NCBI RefSeq assembly: GCF_013249015.1
Contig: NZ_JABRPL010000003.1
Coordinates: 368,467 to 432,466, forward strand
DNA: 64,000 nucleotides
Reading direction: 5' to 3'
Source of the DNA: Rathayibacter agropyri
GTDB lineage: Bacteria; Actinomycetota; Actinomycetes; Actinomycetales; Microbacteriaceae
The first letter of the stretch is position 1, and the number at the start of each line of letters is the position of its first letter. Position numbers and translations under genes: made by a program. Below the pieces are notes generated by a model, which was given only the letters and a program-made list of their open reading frames with translations, made no database searches and had not been told where the DNA came from. Shown here in pieces: positions 16,201 to 24,020 of the stretch.

Positions 16201-17777
16201 GCAAAGACGAGGCTCTGGTCGCTCCAGTTCACGAGGTCGGTGGAGCGCCAGACGACGAGCTTCTGGCTGGCGTTGACCTGGTCCCACGAGCCTCCGCCCG
16301 CGGTGCCCTCTGCATGCAGATCGGTGCCGAGAATCCAGTACTCGTCGCCGGCGGGAGAGCGCACGAGGTGCGGGTCGCGGACGCCGAGGGTGCCAGCGAG
16401 GTTGGCGAGGACCGCCTTGTCGTTGTTGAGCTTCGACCAGTGCAGGCCGTCGGTGCTCGAGCCGAAGTAGATCTTCTCGTAGTCGGTCGCGGCGAAGTGG
16501 GTCCAGAGGTAGCCCGCGTCGTACTCGGTGTCGAGTCCGGCGGGAGCGGCGGTAACCGTCACGGGCAGTTGCCGCGTCGCGGTGGTGCCCGCGATCGTCG
16601 CGGTGAGCGTGACGGTGGTGGCGGCAGCCTGGCGGTTCACGACGCCGGTCGTGCTGAGCACGGCGGCGTTCGAGGAGGACCAGACGACGTCGTAGGCGCC
16701 GGCCTTCGCGGGCAGGGTGACGTTGCCGCGGACATCGCCGGAGTTGACGATCGAGAGGGCGTCGAGCGCCTTCTGCGCGTCGGTGTTGACGTCCTTCGCC
16801 GGGACCGTCGCGGTGAAGGTGCGGGTGGTCGTCGCCGAGCCGCGGGTGATCGTGGCGGTCAGGGTGACCGAGGCGACGCCGGTGGCGGGCGGAGTGACGA
16901 CTCCGCTTGTCGAGATGACGGCCGGGGCACTGGAGGCCCACGCGATGGTGGAGCCGTTGGGGCCGCTGGTTGGGAGGGTGAGGTTCGTCGCGACCGAGGA
17001 CAGATCGCCGAGGTTCAGGGCGGCGGAGTCGCGCGCGACGCGGGTGCTCTCGGTGGCCTGGAGGGTAGCGACGTCGGTCGCGCTGAGCGCGGTGCTGTAG
17101 ACGCGGAAGTCGCGGACCGAGCCGGCCAGGGTCTTGTCGGCGGTGTAGACGGAGCGGCCGATCGCGTTTGCCGTCGTGGCGCCGTTGCCGATCGCGGCGG
17201 GCGTGATCGTCACTCCGGTCTGCTGCGCGACCTGAGCGCCGTCGAGGTAAAGACGGGCAGTGTCGCTGGCGTCGTCGAGTGTGTAGGTGAGCGTCTTCCA
17301 GACGCTGCGGGCGAGGTTCGCGCCGGAGTTGACGGTCTGCTCGGTAGTCCAGTTGCCGGTGGCAATGGACGCCTTGTAGCTGTTGCCGGTCGTGTAGAGG
17401 TAGCCGTTGCCGGCTCCGCTCGTCGTGTTACCGAGGCCCCAGATGAAGTAGGGGGTGCCCTGGTTCGCGTTCACGAGGACCTCGGTGCTGACCGTGATGG
17501 AGTTCAGACCCGCGAGCACGTTGTCGGGCAGCTTCACGTAGTCGTCGGTGCCGTCGAGCGCGACGCCCGCGGCTCCGCGGGGCGCTGCTCCGTTTACCAG
17601 CGTGCCGGCGCGGCCGTTGCCCGAGCTGTCAGCGGCGACCGTCCCGCTGGTCTCGTCGAGCGCGTAGCGCAGGACGAGACTGTCGGCCGGAGCGGCGGTC
17701 GCCGACTGGGCTGTCAGGAGGGGGACCGTGAGGGCGACGGCTGTCGCGAGGACGAGTGGTCGCAGGAAGGGCTTCAT
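13206..17777 (-). CDS. Secreted multidomain enzyme with two LamG and two GH43 domains
   Basis: 1523 residues from ATG 17777 (GGAG ten bases upstream). Rough order: signal peptide 1-28; LamG-like domain 30-230; bacterial Ig-like segments 235-420; first GH43-type beta-propeller 430-760 (RDPHLVRSP, WAPEAMWD, DGPNIID, HLEGLTVY); second LamG 770-965, closely similar to the first; linker; second GH43 1055-1365 (YADPNIAVF base, WAPTIIEKGGKYYFYFSG, IDPAAFTDPETGK, FREGTFVNY acid); Ig-like and a C-terminal beta domain. Both propellers keep Asp/Glu residues at the expected positions. GH43 enzymes cleave arabinofuranosyl or xylosyl linkages, so plant arabinan or arabinoxylan is the likely substrate (inference). 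A LacI-type operator lies 60 bp upstream, the same as at the ytfQ operon. Probably released to the medium or cell surface. Confidence 0.9.
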   Translation of the reverse strand: MKPFLRPLVLATAVALTVPLLTAQSATAAPADSLVLRYALDETSGTVAADSSGNGRAGTLVNGAAPRGAAGVALDGTDDYVKLPDNVLAGLNSITVSTEVLVNANQGTPYFIWGLGNTTSGAGNGYLYTTGNSYKASIATGNWTTEQTVNSGANLARSVWKTLTYTLDDASDTARLYLDGAQVAQQTGVTITPAAIGNGATTANAIGRSVYTADKTLAGSVRDFRVYSTALSATDVATLQATESTRVARDSAALNLGDLSSVATNLTLPTSGPNGSTIAWASSAPAVISTSGVVTPPATGVASVTLTATITRGSATTTRTFTATVPAKDVNTDAQKALDALSIVNSGDVRGNVTLPAKAGAYDVVWSSSNAAVLSTTGVVNRQAAATTVTLTATIAGTTATRQLPVTVTAAPAGLDTEYDAGYLWTHFAATDYEKIYFGSSTDGLHWSKLNNDKAVLANLAGTLGVRDPHLVRSPAGDEYWILGTDLHAEGTAGGGSWDQVNASQKLVVWRSTDLVNWSDQSLVFAGSPNAGNVWAPEAMWDETTGQYYVYWSGRDKTQVGTDDWALRVYVSTTRDFVNFSTPTVWLDENSPTNNADGPNIIDTTIAKEGSTYYRFSTSDWRTVVDTASSLAGPWTRVIARGEEKSHGLSDHLEGLTVYQLPDGRWVVMGDSFGYSAFVTDSLASLQFTALPTGATGENTSSFSKPFRHGSVLRLSSAEESRLMAAYGTSTGGPAAKPVNAAGEILRYTFDGGSGSTVRDSSGNNQNGTLPSGGTWKDGALQLDGTDDEVKLPNDLLAGVTDLTIQADVWIDPAQASPYFLYGLGNTTNGAGDGYLFTSGNNYRTSLATGNWTTEQTVSGGSALPRGTWAHLTYTLSGTTGTVYRDGVKVGSGTVTTDPKDIGGGSTSANSIGRSNYDADNRFRGQIREFAIYNRALSATEVLSASGNTTALADVTLGGDVLRTAPIVDSASRTVTFPVKPGTDLTMLTPTFVTAGGVTASPASGTVRNLSTPQTVVLTPTGGGTATTWTLKAVVMASPIIPGLYADPNIAVFGDTYYVYATTDGIPGWGGNAFSAWSSQNLVDWTRSEKPFLTLDGANGNVPWATGNAWAPTIIEKGGKYYFYFSGHNASLNRKTIGVAVADNPLGPFTAQPTAMITNDESVNSGQAIDPAAFTDPETGKSYLFWGNGSPVYAELSDDMLSIKADTIKRISGLTDFREGTFVNYRDGMYHLTYSIDDTGSENYRVGYATATSVDGPWTYRGVILEKDPAQGILATGHNSIITVPGTDDWYIAYHRFAIPGGNGTTRETTIDRVTFDPTTGLMQKVVPTLTSVAPQTIVDTAPLAASITGKATVGSTLTASASSPWTATGFQWTRGGTAISGATGSAYTLTAADRGATISVAVTAAKPQWSPATASASVGPVTDPAPALAVTATSGTRCIAGKIVVTATATNPNAFAAKIVIGTTWGSKSFADVAPGATVSSAFTTRAISVTDGSATATATAFIGGKPATASATAPYSAASCS

Positions 17778-17836
17778 TGCGCTTTGCTCCAAGTTCGGCA
17801 CCATTGCAGAGGGAGGACCGACGTCGTCGCCAGCGA

Positions 17837-17850
17837 TGTTCACGGTAACA
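17837..17850. promoter_or_regulatory. LacI-type operator upstream of the GH43 gene
   Basis: TGTTCACGGTAACA, the exact reverse complement of the 14-mer at 23808-23821 upstream of the sugar ABC operon. It has a near-palindrome with a central CG as is usual for LacI-family operators, and is set between CCAGCG and CGCTGG arms (17830-17856). The rest of 17778-18062 shows no gene. Confidence 0.75.
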
Positions 17851-18062
17851 CGCTGGCGAGCCGCCCGTGAACCCCCAGCCGGCTAACCTTCGCCGTCTTT
17901 CCCGTCGCTCCGGCGCCGTCTCGCCGCCGTCCGTACCCACTCGTCACATGTGGTCGTTACTCGAGCCTCGAGGGGACCATTCGCGACGAGTCGCAGCGCC
18001 TCACAAGAGGAGCGATCGGGGTCGGCGGGGAAGCGAGGCGGTTCACTCACGCAGACTGACGA

Positions 18063-18488
18063 TCATCCAGAGCGGTCGTTCAGTCCTCCCGTGTGGCCCG
18101 AGACTTTCCACCCTTGATCCCGGAGCCACTGGAGGTAGAGCGTGCAGACTTCTCTCTCGCTGCCTTGTCGTGACGTTCCGCTCACTTCGACGGCTACCCG
18201 CGACGGCACGAGGTCGTTATGAATGTCGATAAATCGCCCGTCTGGGTCGATGTCTCCGCAGCTGCGAACAACTTCCTGTCGGAGATCGTCCGATGTCGCC
18301 GGGATAACTCGACGGAGCCCTTCAGTGTCGGACGCATCCACAGCCGTGAAAATATCGGTCACAGTGGCTCGATCGGCGCCGCCAGGAGGCTTAGTGCCGG
18401 CGGTCGGGTCATCATCGAGTAACAGAGTAATTGCGACGATTGTGACAATCACGACAAGCAGTGCGCAGAGCCCGATGATTCGCCACAT
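18063..18488 (-). CDS. Small membrane-anchored protein, partner-type of the amidase module
   Basis: 141 residues from ATG 18488: an N-terminal membrane helix (MWRIIGLCALLVVIVTIVAI), then an extracytoplasmic domain with FTAVDASDTEGLRRVIP, VRSCGDI, RFIDIHND and EVCTLYLQWLRDQGWKVS. This aligns segment by segment with the lipoprotein at 24021-24431 (AIDSGDPSRLTELFP, YNACSAI, RRIDSQDGD, KCSFLLYWTDNQTWRL), so the two are distant homologues anchored differently. It starts seven bases after the stop of a truncated amidase frame, the same order as at 24-25.7 kb. The local GC is lower than that of the chromosome. An orphan immunity or chaperone-type partner is inference. Confidence 0.65.
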   Translation of the reverse strand: MWRIIGLCALLVVIVTIVAITLLLDDDPTAGTKPPGGADRATVTDIFTAVDASDTEGLRRVIPATSDDLRQEVVRSCGDIDPDGRFIDIHNDLVPSRVAVEVSGTSRQGSEREVCTLYLQWLRDQGWKVSGHTGGLNDRSG

Positions 18489-18495
18489 GATCCGG

Positions 18496-18663
18496 CTATG
18501 CTGCGATCGTGGCAGTACAAGCGGCGGCTCGGGGGATTCCCACCAGTCTGAGTTGATGTGAGTAGCTCCAATCGGATGAGATGGCGTACGGGTCCTGAGC
18601 AAGGATTGCAGAAAGCTGCTTGTCGCGAATATCGTCCGAGTGATAGCTGTAGGACGGCATCTC
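18496..18663 (-). pseudogene. C-terminal remnant of an amidase-domain protein
   Basis: The minus-strand frame reads YHSDDIRDKQLSAILAQDP and YAISSDW, matching FSEHSNDHVNKSLAAILSENP and DAIYSNW at the C-terminus of the intact amidase at 24428-25657. The rest of that gene is absent; sequence up to 18720 has no clear similarity. The frame runs about 20 codons past the usual end to a TAG at 18496. Confidence 0.7.
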
Positions 18664-18802
18664 GTGAGGATGCTGACAGTAGGGCAGCCGAGGCCGTGTG
18701 AGCAAATCCTCATTGTCGAGGTTGCGCACTTGTGAGCGACGTCTTTGGGCCTGTAGGTAGCGACAGACGAACGGCGACCGTGCTTCGCCCCCCGAACGCG
18801 GC

Positions 18803-18836
18803 GGTGCCCCCTCGTCCACGGGGACGAGGGGGCACC
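18803..18836 (-). terminator. Terminator of the sugar ABC operon
   Basis: Perfect 15-bp stem, GGTGCCCCCTCGTCC and its complement around an ACGG loop, 20 bp after the yjfF-like stop codon on the minus strand. Confidence 0.8.
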
Positions 18837-18856
18837 GGTCTGACTGGAGAGCCCGG

Positions 18857-19897
18857 CTACGTCTTGCTGCGGGCCATCACGGCGCGCTGGAGGAGGACGA
18901 AGACCAGGAGGATGCCGCCGGTGATGATCGTGGTCGCTTCCGGCGGGATGCCGCCGTCGCGGGTGATCAGGACGTTCATCAGGCCGAGCACCAGGGCGCC
19001 GACCACCGAGCCGAGGACGAAGCCGACGCCGCCGGTGAGCAGCGTGCCGCCGATGACGGTCGCCGCGATGGCGTCGAGTTCCCAGCCGGTGCCGGTGATG
19101 TTCTGCGCGCTGCCGAGGCGGGCCGTATAGACCACTCCGGCCAGACCGGCGAGCGTGCCGCTGATGATGTAGATGAACAGCTTCGTGCGCACGACCGGCA
19201 GGCCCATCAGGGCCGCCGACTGCTCGGAGCCGCCCATCGCGTAGACCGTCCGCCCGAGGCGAGTGCGGTGCAGCACGAAGAACGCGGCGGCAACGACGAG
19301 GATCGCGATGATCACTCCGGGACTAATGACAAAGTCATTAACCTTCGGGCCGTCGATCAGCTTGATCGGGGCGGCGAGGCTCAGCACCGCGGAATCCTCG
19401 GGGAGGCGTTCCGGCACGGTGCTCAGCATCGAGGCGAGGCCGCGGGCCAGGAACATCATTGCCAGCGTCGCAATGAACGGCTGCACGGCGAAGTACTGGA
19501 TCAGGACGCCCGAGATCACGCCGAAAAGGGCGCCGATCACGACCATCAGGACCATGACGAGCCACGGATTCCAGCCGGCGTTGATCAGCAGCACACCGCT
19601 CACGCTGCTGAACGCGATCACCGCGCCGACCGAGAGGTCGATGCCACCGGTGAGGATCACGAAGGTGAGCCCCACGGCGAGGATGATCAGGTGGGCGTTG
19701 TTGACCAGCAGGTTCGAGACGGTGCTCGCCTGCAAGATCCGGCCGTACGCGGCCTCGCCGTAGACGATCATCCCGAAAAAGATGATCAGCGCGGCGAGGG
19801 TGGGCAACTTGTCGAGGTGCTGGCTCAACCAGCCGCGCGCCCCGGAGGTGCGCTTTGTGCTCGCCGGCGGGGCGGAGCGGGTCATCACGGCACTCAT
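18857..19897 (-). CDS. yjfF: Sugar ABC transporter permease (YjfF-like)
   Basis: 346 residues with about eight to ten membrane segments. The BPD_transp_2 hallmarks are present: LTGGIDLSVGAVIA and the downstream GGIPPEATTIITGG region, as in permeases of the ribose/galactofuranose class. It is last in a four-gene operon (binding protein, ATPase, two permeases) and overlaps the preceding permease by 4 bp (ATGA). By operon order and by the close match of the binding protein to E. coli YtfQ, it should form the second half of a heterodimeric permease for galactofuranose or a related furanose. A strong terminator follows. Confidence 0.85.
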   Translation of the reverse strand: MSAVMTRSAPPASTKRTSGARGWLSQHLDKLPTLAALIIFFGMIVYGEAAYGRILQASTVSNLLVNNAHLIILAVGLTFVILTGGIDLSVGAVIAFSSVSGVLLINAGWNPWLVMVLMVVIGALFGVISGVLIQYFAVQPFIATLAMMFLARGLASMLSTVPERLPEDSAVLSLAAPIKLIDGPKVNDFVISPGVIIAILVVAAAFFVLHRTRLGRTVYAMGGSEQSAALMGLPVVRTKLFIYIISGTLAGLAGVVYTARLGSAQNITGTGWELDAIAATVIGGTLLTGGVGFVLGSVVGALVLGLMNVLITRDGGIPPEATTIITGGILLVFVLLQRAVMARSKT

Positions 19898-20970
19898 GCG
19901 GGGATCGCCTCTTTCTGCGGGGCGCTGCGGCGCGCCTCGCGACGGGACGTGAAGGCGGAGCGGACCCGCTCCGATTGCAGAAGGCAGAGCGCCACGATGA
20001 CGATCGCCTTGAAAGCGGGGGTCGCCGACGACGAGACGCCGAGGAACACGACGGTTTTGTCGAGGGTCGCGATCAGGATCGCTCCAACGGCCGCTCCGGT
20101 GATGGTGAACTTGCCGCCGGCGAGCGAGGTGCCGCCGATGACGACCGCGAGAATCGCGTCAAGCTCGAGCTGGTAGCCGGTGCGCGAGACGTCGACCGTC
20201 ATCACACTCGCGGTAGCGAAGACGCCCGCGACGCCGGCGAGGATGCCGCTGCCGATGTAGGCGGTCATCAGCAGGCCGCGGCGGTTGATGCCCGCCAGAC
20301 GAGCCGCCTTGGGGTCCATGCCGATGGCCTCGATCATCAGCCCGAGCGCGCTCCGGCGCACCAGGACTCCGACGACCACGACGATCGCGATGGCGAGGAG
20401 GAACACGACGGGCAGACCGAAGACATAGCCATTCGCGAGCCAGCGGAATGGTTCGTTGGTCGCCGCGGTGTTCTGGCCGCCGGTGATGACCTTCGCCAGG
20501 CCGCGGCCCGCGAGCATCACCACGAGGGTGCTGATGAACGGCTGCAACCCGACGACCGAGACGAGGATTCCGTTCACGGCTCCGAGCACAGCGGCCACGA
20601 GCAGCGCGACGCCGAAAGCTCCGGCGGCGGCGGCAAGGGAGTCGGGGGCACCCGCGGAGTTCAGGAACTCCATCGACACGGCTCCGGCGACCACCATGAT
20701 CGAGCCGACCGAGAGGTCGATGCCCCCGGTCGCGACGACGAGGCACATGCCGACCGCGATCATCAGGATCGGAGCGGCGGCGCGGGCGATGTCGATGACG
20801 TTGCCGACGAGGTAGCCCGTGGTCGGGCTGACCGAGACGGCCAGGTAGCCCGGGTCCTTGACGACGTTGACGACGAGGAGCAGGGCGATCGCCACGACTC
20901 CCCAGAAGTACTGGCGGCGGATGATCCCGCCGAGGGCCGAGCCCCGGGCGGGTCGGGTGTCGCTGCTCAT
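19894..20970 (-). CDS. ytfT: Sugar ABC transporter permease (YtfT-like)
   Basis: 358 residues, polytopic, with VVATGGIDLSVGSIMVVAG and GTSLAGGKFTITGAAVGA motifs of the ribose/galactofuranose permease class. It starts within the last codons of the ATPase gene (ATGA overlap) and its own end overlaps the next permease. Basic N- and C-termini are cytoplasmic. Substrate assignment comes from the operon, not from this protein alone. Confidence 0.85.
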   Translation of the reverse strand: MSSDTRPARGSALGGIIRRQYFWGVVAIALLLVVNVVKDPGYLAVSVSPTTGYLVGNVIDIARAAAPILMIAVGMCLVVATGGIDLSVGSIMVVAGAVSMEFLNSAGAPDSLAAAAGAFGVALLVAAVLGAVNGILVSVVGLQPFISTLVVMLAGRGLAKVITGGQNTAATNEPFRWLANGYVFGLPVVFLLAIAIVVVVGVLVRRSALGLMIEAIGMDPKAARLAGINRRGLLMTAYIGSGILAGVAGVFATASVMTVDVSRTGYQLELDAILAVVIGGTSLAGGKFTITGAAVGAILIATLDKTVVFLGVSSSATPAFKAIVIVALCLLQSERVRSAFTSRREARRSAPQKEAIPA

Positions 20971-22541
20971 GATGCGGCCTCCTGTGTGGCGCTCTCGAGA
21001 ACGACGACGTCCTCGTCGACGACTCCCTCTGCGGCGATGGTAGTGACGATCGACTCCGCAGTGACAGCGGGACCATTGAGAATCTCCGCGATCACGCGGT
21101 GATCCTTGAGGACGATGATGCGATCGCTGAGGCGGACAACCTCGTCCAGCTCGGAGGAAATGAACACCACGGCGACGCCCTCGCCGGCAAGGGCGACGAC
21201 CTTCTCCTGGATCTCGGCCTTCGCTCCGACATCGATGCCGCGGGTCGGCTCGTCGAGGATGAGGATCTCCGGCGCAGTGGCGAGCCAGCGGCCGAGCAGG
21301 ACCTTCTGCTGGTTGCCACCGGAGAGCTTGCTGATGGGCCGGTCGGGGTCGGCCGGGCGGACGTTGAGCTCGACCAGGTACTTGCCGACGATGTCGTCCT
21401 TCTCCTTCTTGGAGAGGGGGCGGGCCCAGCCGCGCTTGGCCTGCACACCGAGAATGAGGTTCTCGCGGACCGAAAGGTCGCGGATGATTCCCTCGTCGCG
21501 GCGGTTCTCGCTCGAAAAGGCGATCTTGTGCGCGAGGCCGGCGGTCGGCGTGGGAACGTCGATCTTCTTCCCGTGCATCGTCACCTCACCTGTGTCGGGC
21601 TTGTCGACACCATAGATCAGGCGGGCGAGCTCGGTGCGGCCGGAGCCGAGGAGCCCGGCAAAGCCGACGACTTCGCCGCGGTGCAGAGTCAGGTCGGTGC
21701 TCTCGATGGAGCCCTTCTTGCCGATTCCCTTCGCCGTGTACAGCGGAGCGTCGCGGTAGAGGTGGTCCTGGCTCTCGCGCTCGGAGTCGAGAGAGCGCAG
21801 CACCGCGATATCCTTGCCGATCATTTTCGAGATCAGGGAGGTGCGGTCCAGTTCGTGAGTGAGGTATTCGCCGACGAAAGCGCCGTTCCGCAGCACCGTC
21901 AGGCGGTCGCTGATCGCGTAGACCTGATCGAGGAAGTGCGAGACGAAGAGGATGGCAACACCCTCCTGGCGGAGGCGACGGATGACGACGAAGAGATTCT
22001 CGACCTCGTTCGCGTCGAGGCTCGAGGTTGGCTCGTCGAGGATGAGGACCTTGGAATCGCTCACCGTCGAGCGGCTAATCGCGACCAGCTGCTGCATCGC
22101 GATCGAGAGCGACGAGAGCGAGGAGCGGGTGTTGAGGTGGCCGAGGCCGAGCTTGTCGAGTGCTGCTCTCGCGGCGTGATGCGTGGCCTTCCAGTTGATA
22201 CCGAAGGGTCCGCGGACCTCGTAGCCGAGCATCACGTTCTCGCCGATGGAGAGGTTCGTGACCAGGTTGACCTCCTGGTACACGGTGGAGATCCCGGCGG
22301 CTTGCGCATCGGCGGTTCCGCTGAGGCGGCGAGTCTGGCCGTCGACGACGATGTCACCGCTGTCGATCCGGTAGACGCCCGTGAGCGCCTTGATGAGCGT
22401 GGATTTGCCCGCGCCGTTCTCTCCCATGAGGGTGTGGACCTCGCCCGGGAACAGGCGGAAATCGACGCCGTCGAGGGCCTTCACGCCGGGGAAGCTGATC
22501 GAGATGTTCTTCATCTCGACGATCGGAGGCGAATCTGCCAT
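20967..22541 (-). CDS. ytfR: Sugar ABC transporter ATP-binding protein, double domain (YtfR-like)
   Basis: 524 residues with two nucleotide-binding domains, the usual form for RbsA/MglA/YtfR. NBD1: Walker A GENGAGKST (about 37-45), a degenerate signature (SLSIAMQQ), Walker B LILDEPTSS. NBD2: degenerate Walker A (GLLGSGRTE), signature LSGGNQQ, Walker B LILDEPTRG. It energises the two permeases encoded downstream. An uncommon feature is the presence of a second, very similar ATPase gene at 29906-31468 without permeases. ATG 22541, 115 bp after the binding protein gene. Confidence 0.9.
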   Translation of the reverse strand: MADSPPIVEMKNISISFPGVKALDGVDFRLFPGEVHTLMGENGAGKSTLIKALTGVYRIDSGDIVVDGQTRRLSGTADAQAAGISTVYQEVNLVTNLSIGENVMLGYEVRGPFGINWKATHHAARAALDKLGLGHLNTRSSLSSLSIAMQQLVAISRSTVSDSKVLILDEPTSSLDANEVENLFVVIRRLRQEGVAILFVSHFLDQVYAISDRLTVLRNGAFVGEYLTHELDRTSLISKMIGKDIAVLRSLDSERESQDHLYRDAPLYTAKGIGKKGSIESTDLTLHRGEVVGFAGLLGSGRTELARLIYGVDKPDTGEVTMHGKKIDVPTPTAGLAHKIAFSSENRRDEGIIRDLSVRENLILGVQAKRGWARPLSKKEKDDIVGKYLVELNVRPADPDRPISKLSGGNQQKVLLGRWLATAPEILILDEPTRGIDVGAKAEIQEKVVALAGEGVAVVFISSELDEVVRLSDRIIVLKDHRVIAEILNGPAVTAESIVTTIAAEGVVDEDVVVLESATQEAAS

Positions 22542-22656
22542 GTCGCGTCGTTCCGTTCTCGAGCGGGGCGCAGCCGAGCGGATGCGCCGGTGGGCCGGAG
22601 CAACCGGGGCGGCGCGAGGGCCGACCCGGTTGCTCCGGGTGAGTGGTGCGCGGCGA

Positions 22657-23664
22657 CTAGAACTTGCGGTCGGGCAGCGCGGTGGCGGCGGCCTCGGGCG
22701 AGTCGAAGGTCTCGCTCGGAACGACGATCGATGACTCGACCTTTTCGCCGGCGAGCGTCTTCTTGACCGCGTCGAGAGCGGTCTCGCCGAAGAGCGGGTT
22801 GTACTCGGCGACGAAGCTCAGCTTGCCGTCGGCGAGCGCCTGGAGCGCATTCTTCGTGCCGTCGATAGTCGCGATCTTGACGTCGGTGCCGGGGGTGAGG
22901 CCGGCCTCCTGAACGGCCTGGACGGCGCCGAGGCCCATCTCGTCGTTCTGGGCGAAGACAAGCTGGACGTCATTGTTGTTCGACTTCAGGACCGTCTCAA
23001 AGACGCTCTTGGCCTCCTCGGTCGACCAGTTCGCGGTCTGCGCGCCGATCTTGGTGAAGGCGGGGTCGGCGCCAATGACCTCGTCCCAGCCCTTGTTGCG
23101 CTCGTTGACGACCGAGACGCCCGCGGGACCTTCGAGGGTGAAGTACTTGCCTCCGCTCGGGAACGTGGTCTTCGCCCAGTCGGCGACCGAGGTGCTGACC
23201 GCGATGTTGTCAGGCGCGATGCGGGTGACGTAGAGGTCGGTGTTGTCCGGCTCGATGCCGCGATCGATCAGGATGACCGGGATCTCGGCCTCCTGGGCGC
23301 GCTCCAGCGAGTCCTCCCAACCGGAGCCCTCGGTGGCGGACAACAGGATGATGTCCACGCCCTCGTCCACGAACGACGTGAACGAGTCAATCTGCGACTT
23401 CTGGTCGCCGTTGGTGGCGGGGGCGTACTTCAGGTCGAAGCCGGCAGCCTCGGTGAAGGTGTCCTCGATGTTCGTCTCGTTGGCCTGGCGCCATGCGCCC
23501 TCGGGGCCGACGGCGACGAAGCCGATGGTGGTGAGGTCACCGCCCGAACCCGAGCCCGAGCCGGAGCCCGCGCTGGAGCCGCCCGAGCAGCCGGCGAGGC
23601 CGAACGCGAGTGCGCCGACTGCTGCGAAACCCAGGAACTGGCCGAAACGCCTCGTCTTGGACAT
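22657..23664 (-). CDS. ytfQ: Sugar ABC transporter substrate-binding lipoprotein (YtfQ-like)
   Basis: 335 residues: signal peptide and lipobox LAGC, a Gly/Ser linker, then a periplasmic-binding-protein type I fold. Residue patterns follow E. coli YtfQ, the galactofuranose-binding protein: IGFVAVGPEGAWRQANETNI, ATEGSGWEDSLERAQEAEIPVILIDRGIE, TRIAPDNIA, FAQNDEMGLGAVQAVQEAGLTPG and KIATIDGTKNALQALADG. Galactofuranose or L-arabinofuranose is thus the likely ligand, which fits the GH43 enzyme next door (inference). ATG 23664 follows AAGGAGG. Transcription is probably from the promoter at 23808-23836 under LacI-type control. Confidence 0.9.
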   Translation of the reverse strand: MSKTRRFGQFLGFAAVGALAFGLAGCSGGSSAGSGSGSGSGGDLTTIGFVAVGPEGAWRQANETNIEDTFTEAAGFDLKYAPATNGDQKSQIDSFTSFVDEGVDIILLSATEGSGWEDSLERAQEAEIPVILIDRGIEPDNTDLYVTRIAPDNIAVSTSVADWAKTTFPSGGKYFTLEGPAGVSVVNERNKGWDEVIGADPAFTKIGAQTANWSTEEAKSVFETVLKSNNNDVQLVFAQNDEMGLGAVQAVQEAGLTPGTDVKIATIDGTKNALQALADGKLSFVAEYNPLFGETALDAVKKTLAGEKVESSIVVPSETFDSPEAAATALPDRKF

Positions 23665-23790
23665 AGATCTCCTCCTTGAGATCACGGGCGCCTAAGCGAG
23701 CCCGAGATGGTGGGCCGCGACGGGCCCTGAATGCGGGCCTGGCGGCCCGAGGTGCGGTGAGTGCAGGATGTGCAGTGGGCGCCGTCCGAA

Positions 23791-23874
23791 GCAGCGCCGC
23801 CCTCGGATGTTACCGTGAACAAATTGCGACGCGCAACACTCCGCCCGTCGTTGGTCGGTAACGATCCGGTCGCG
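23791..23874. repeat. 84-bp direct repeat P (ytfQ promoter copy)
   Basis: The first 60 bases are identical to 25991-26050 and the last 19 to 26056-26074; only about five positions around 23851-23855 differ. The copies are 2200 bp apart and bracket the amidase module. This copy is the working promoter region of the ABC operon. Confidence 0.9.
23808..23836 (-). promoter_or_regulatory. Predicted ytfQ promoter with overlapping LacI-type operator
   Basis: On the minus strand TTGCGC (23831-23836) and GTAACA (23808-23813) are 17 bp apart, an acceptable -35/-10 pair. The 14-mer TGTTACCGTGAACA (23808-23821) covers the -10 and part of the spacer, the classical position for repression. The same 14-mer is found upstream of the GH43 gene. 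Confidence 0.65.
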
Positions 23875-23964
23875 GGGCCTGTCGGCACCACTCGGGCAAC
23901 CGAGATGACGAGTTGGCGAGGCTCATGGTTCGCTACGGCCCTCCCCGCGGCTGACGCTAGGACC

Positions 23965-24010
23965 AAGAAGATGGGACGCCTCTGTGCGAGAGACGTCCCA
24001 TCTTCTTTTT
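23965..24010 (-). terminator. Terminator of the amidase/lipoprotein module
   Basis: AAGAAGATGGGACG pairs with CGTCCCATCTTCTT around CTCT/AGAG; a T-run follows on the plus strand. It lies 10 bp beyond the lipoprotein stop codon. Confidence 0.8.
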
Positions 24011-24020
24011 GCTGAGTTTC

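Noticed and set aside
15651-17870. 739-codon plus-strand frame opposite the GH43 gene
   Set aside because: It is the antisense of a well supported enzyme; composition (Gly/Arg/Asp/Val-rich, no domain) is typical of a high-GC shadow.
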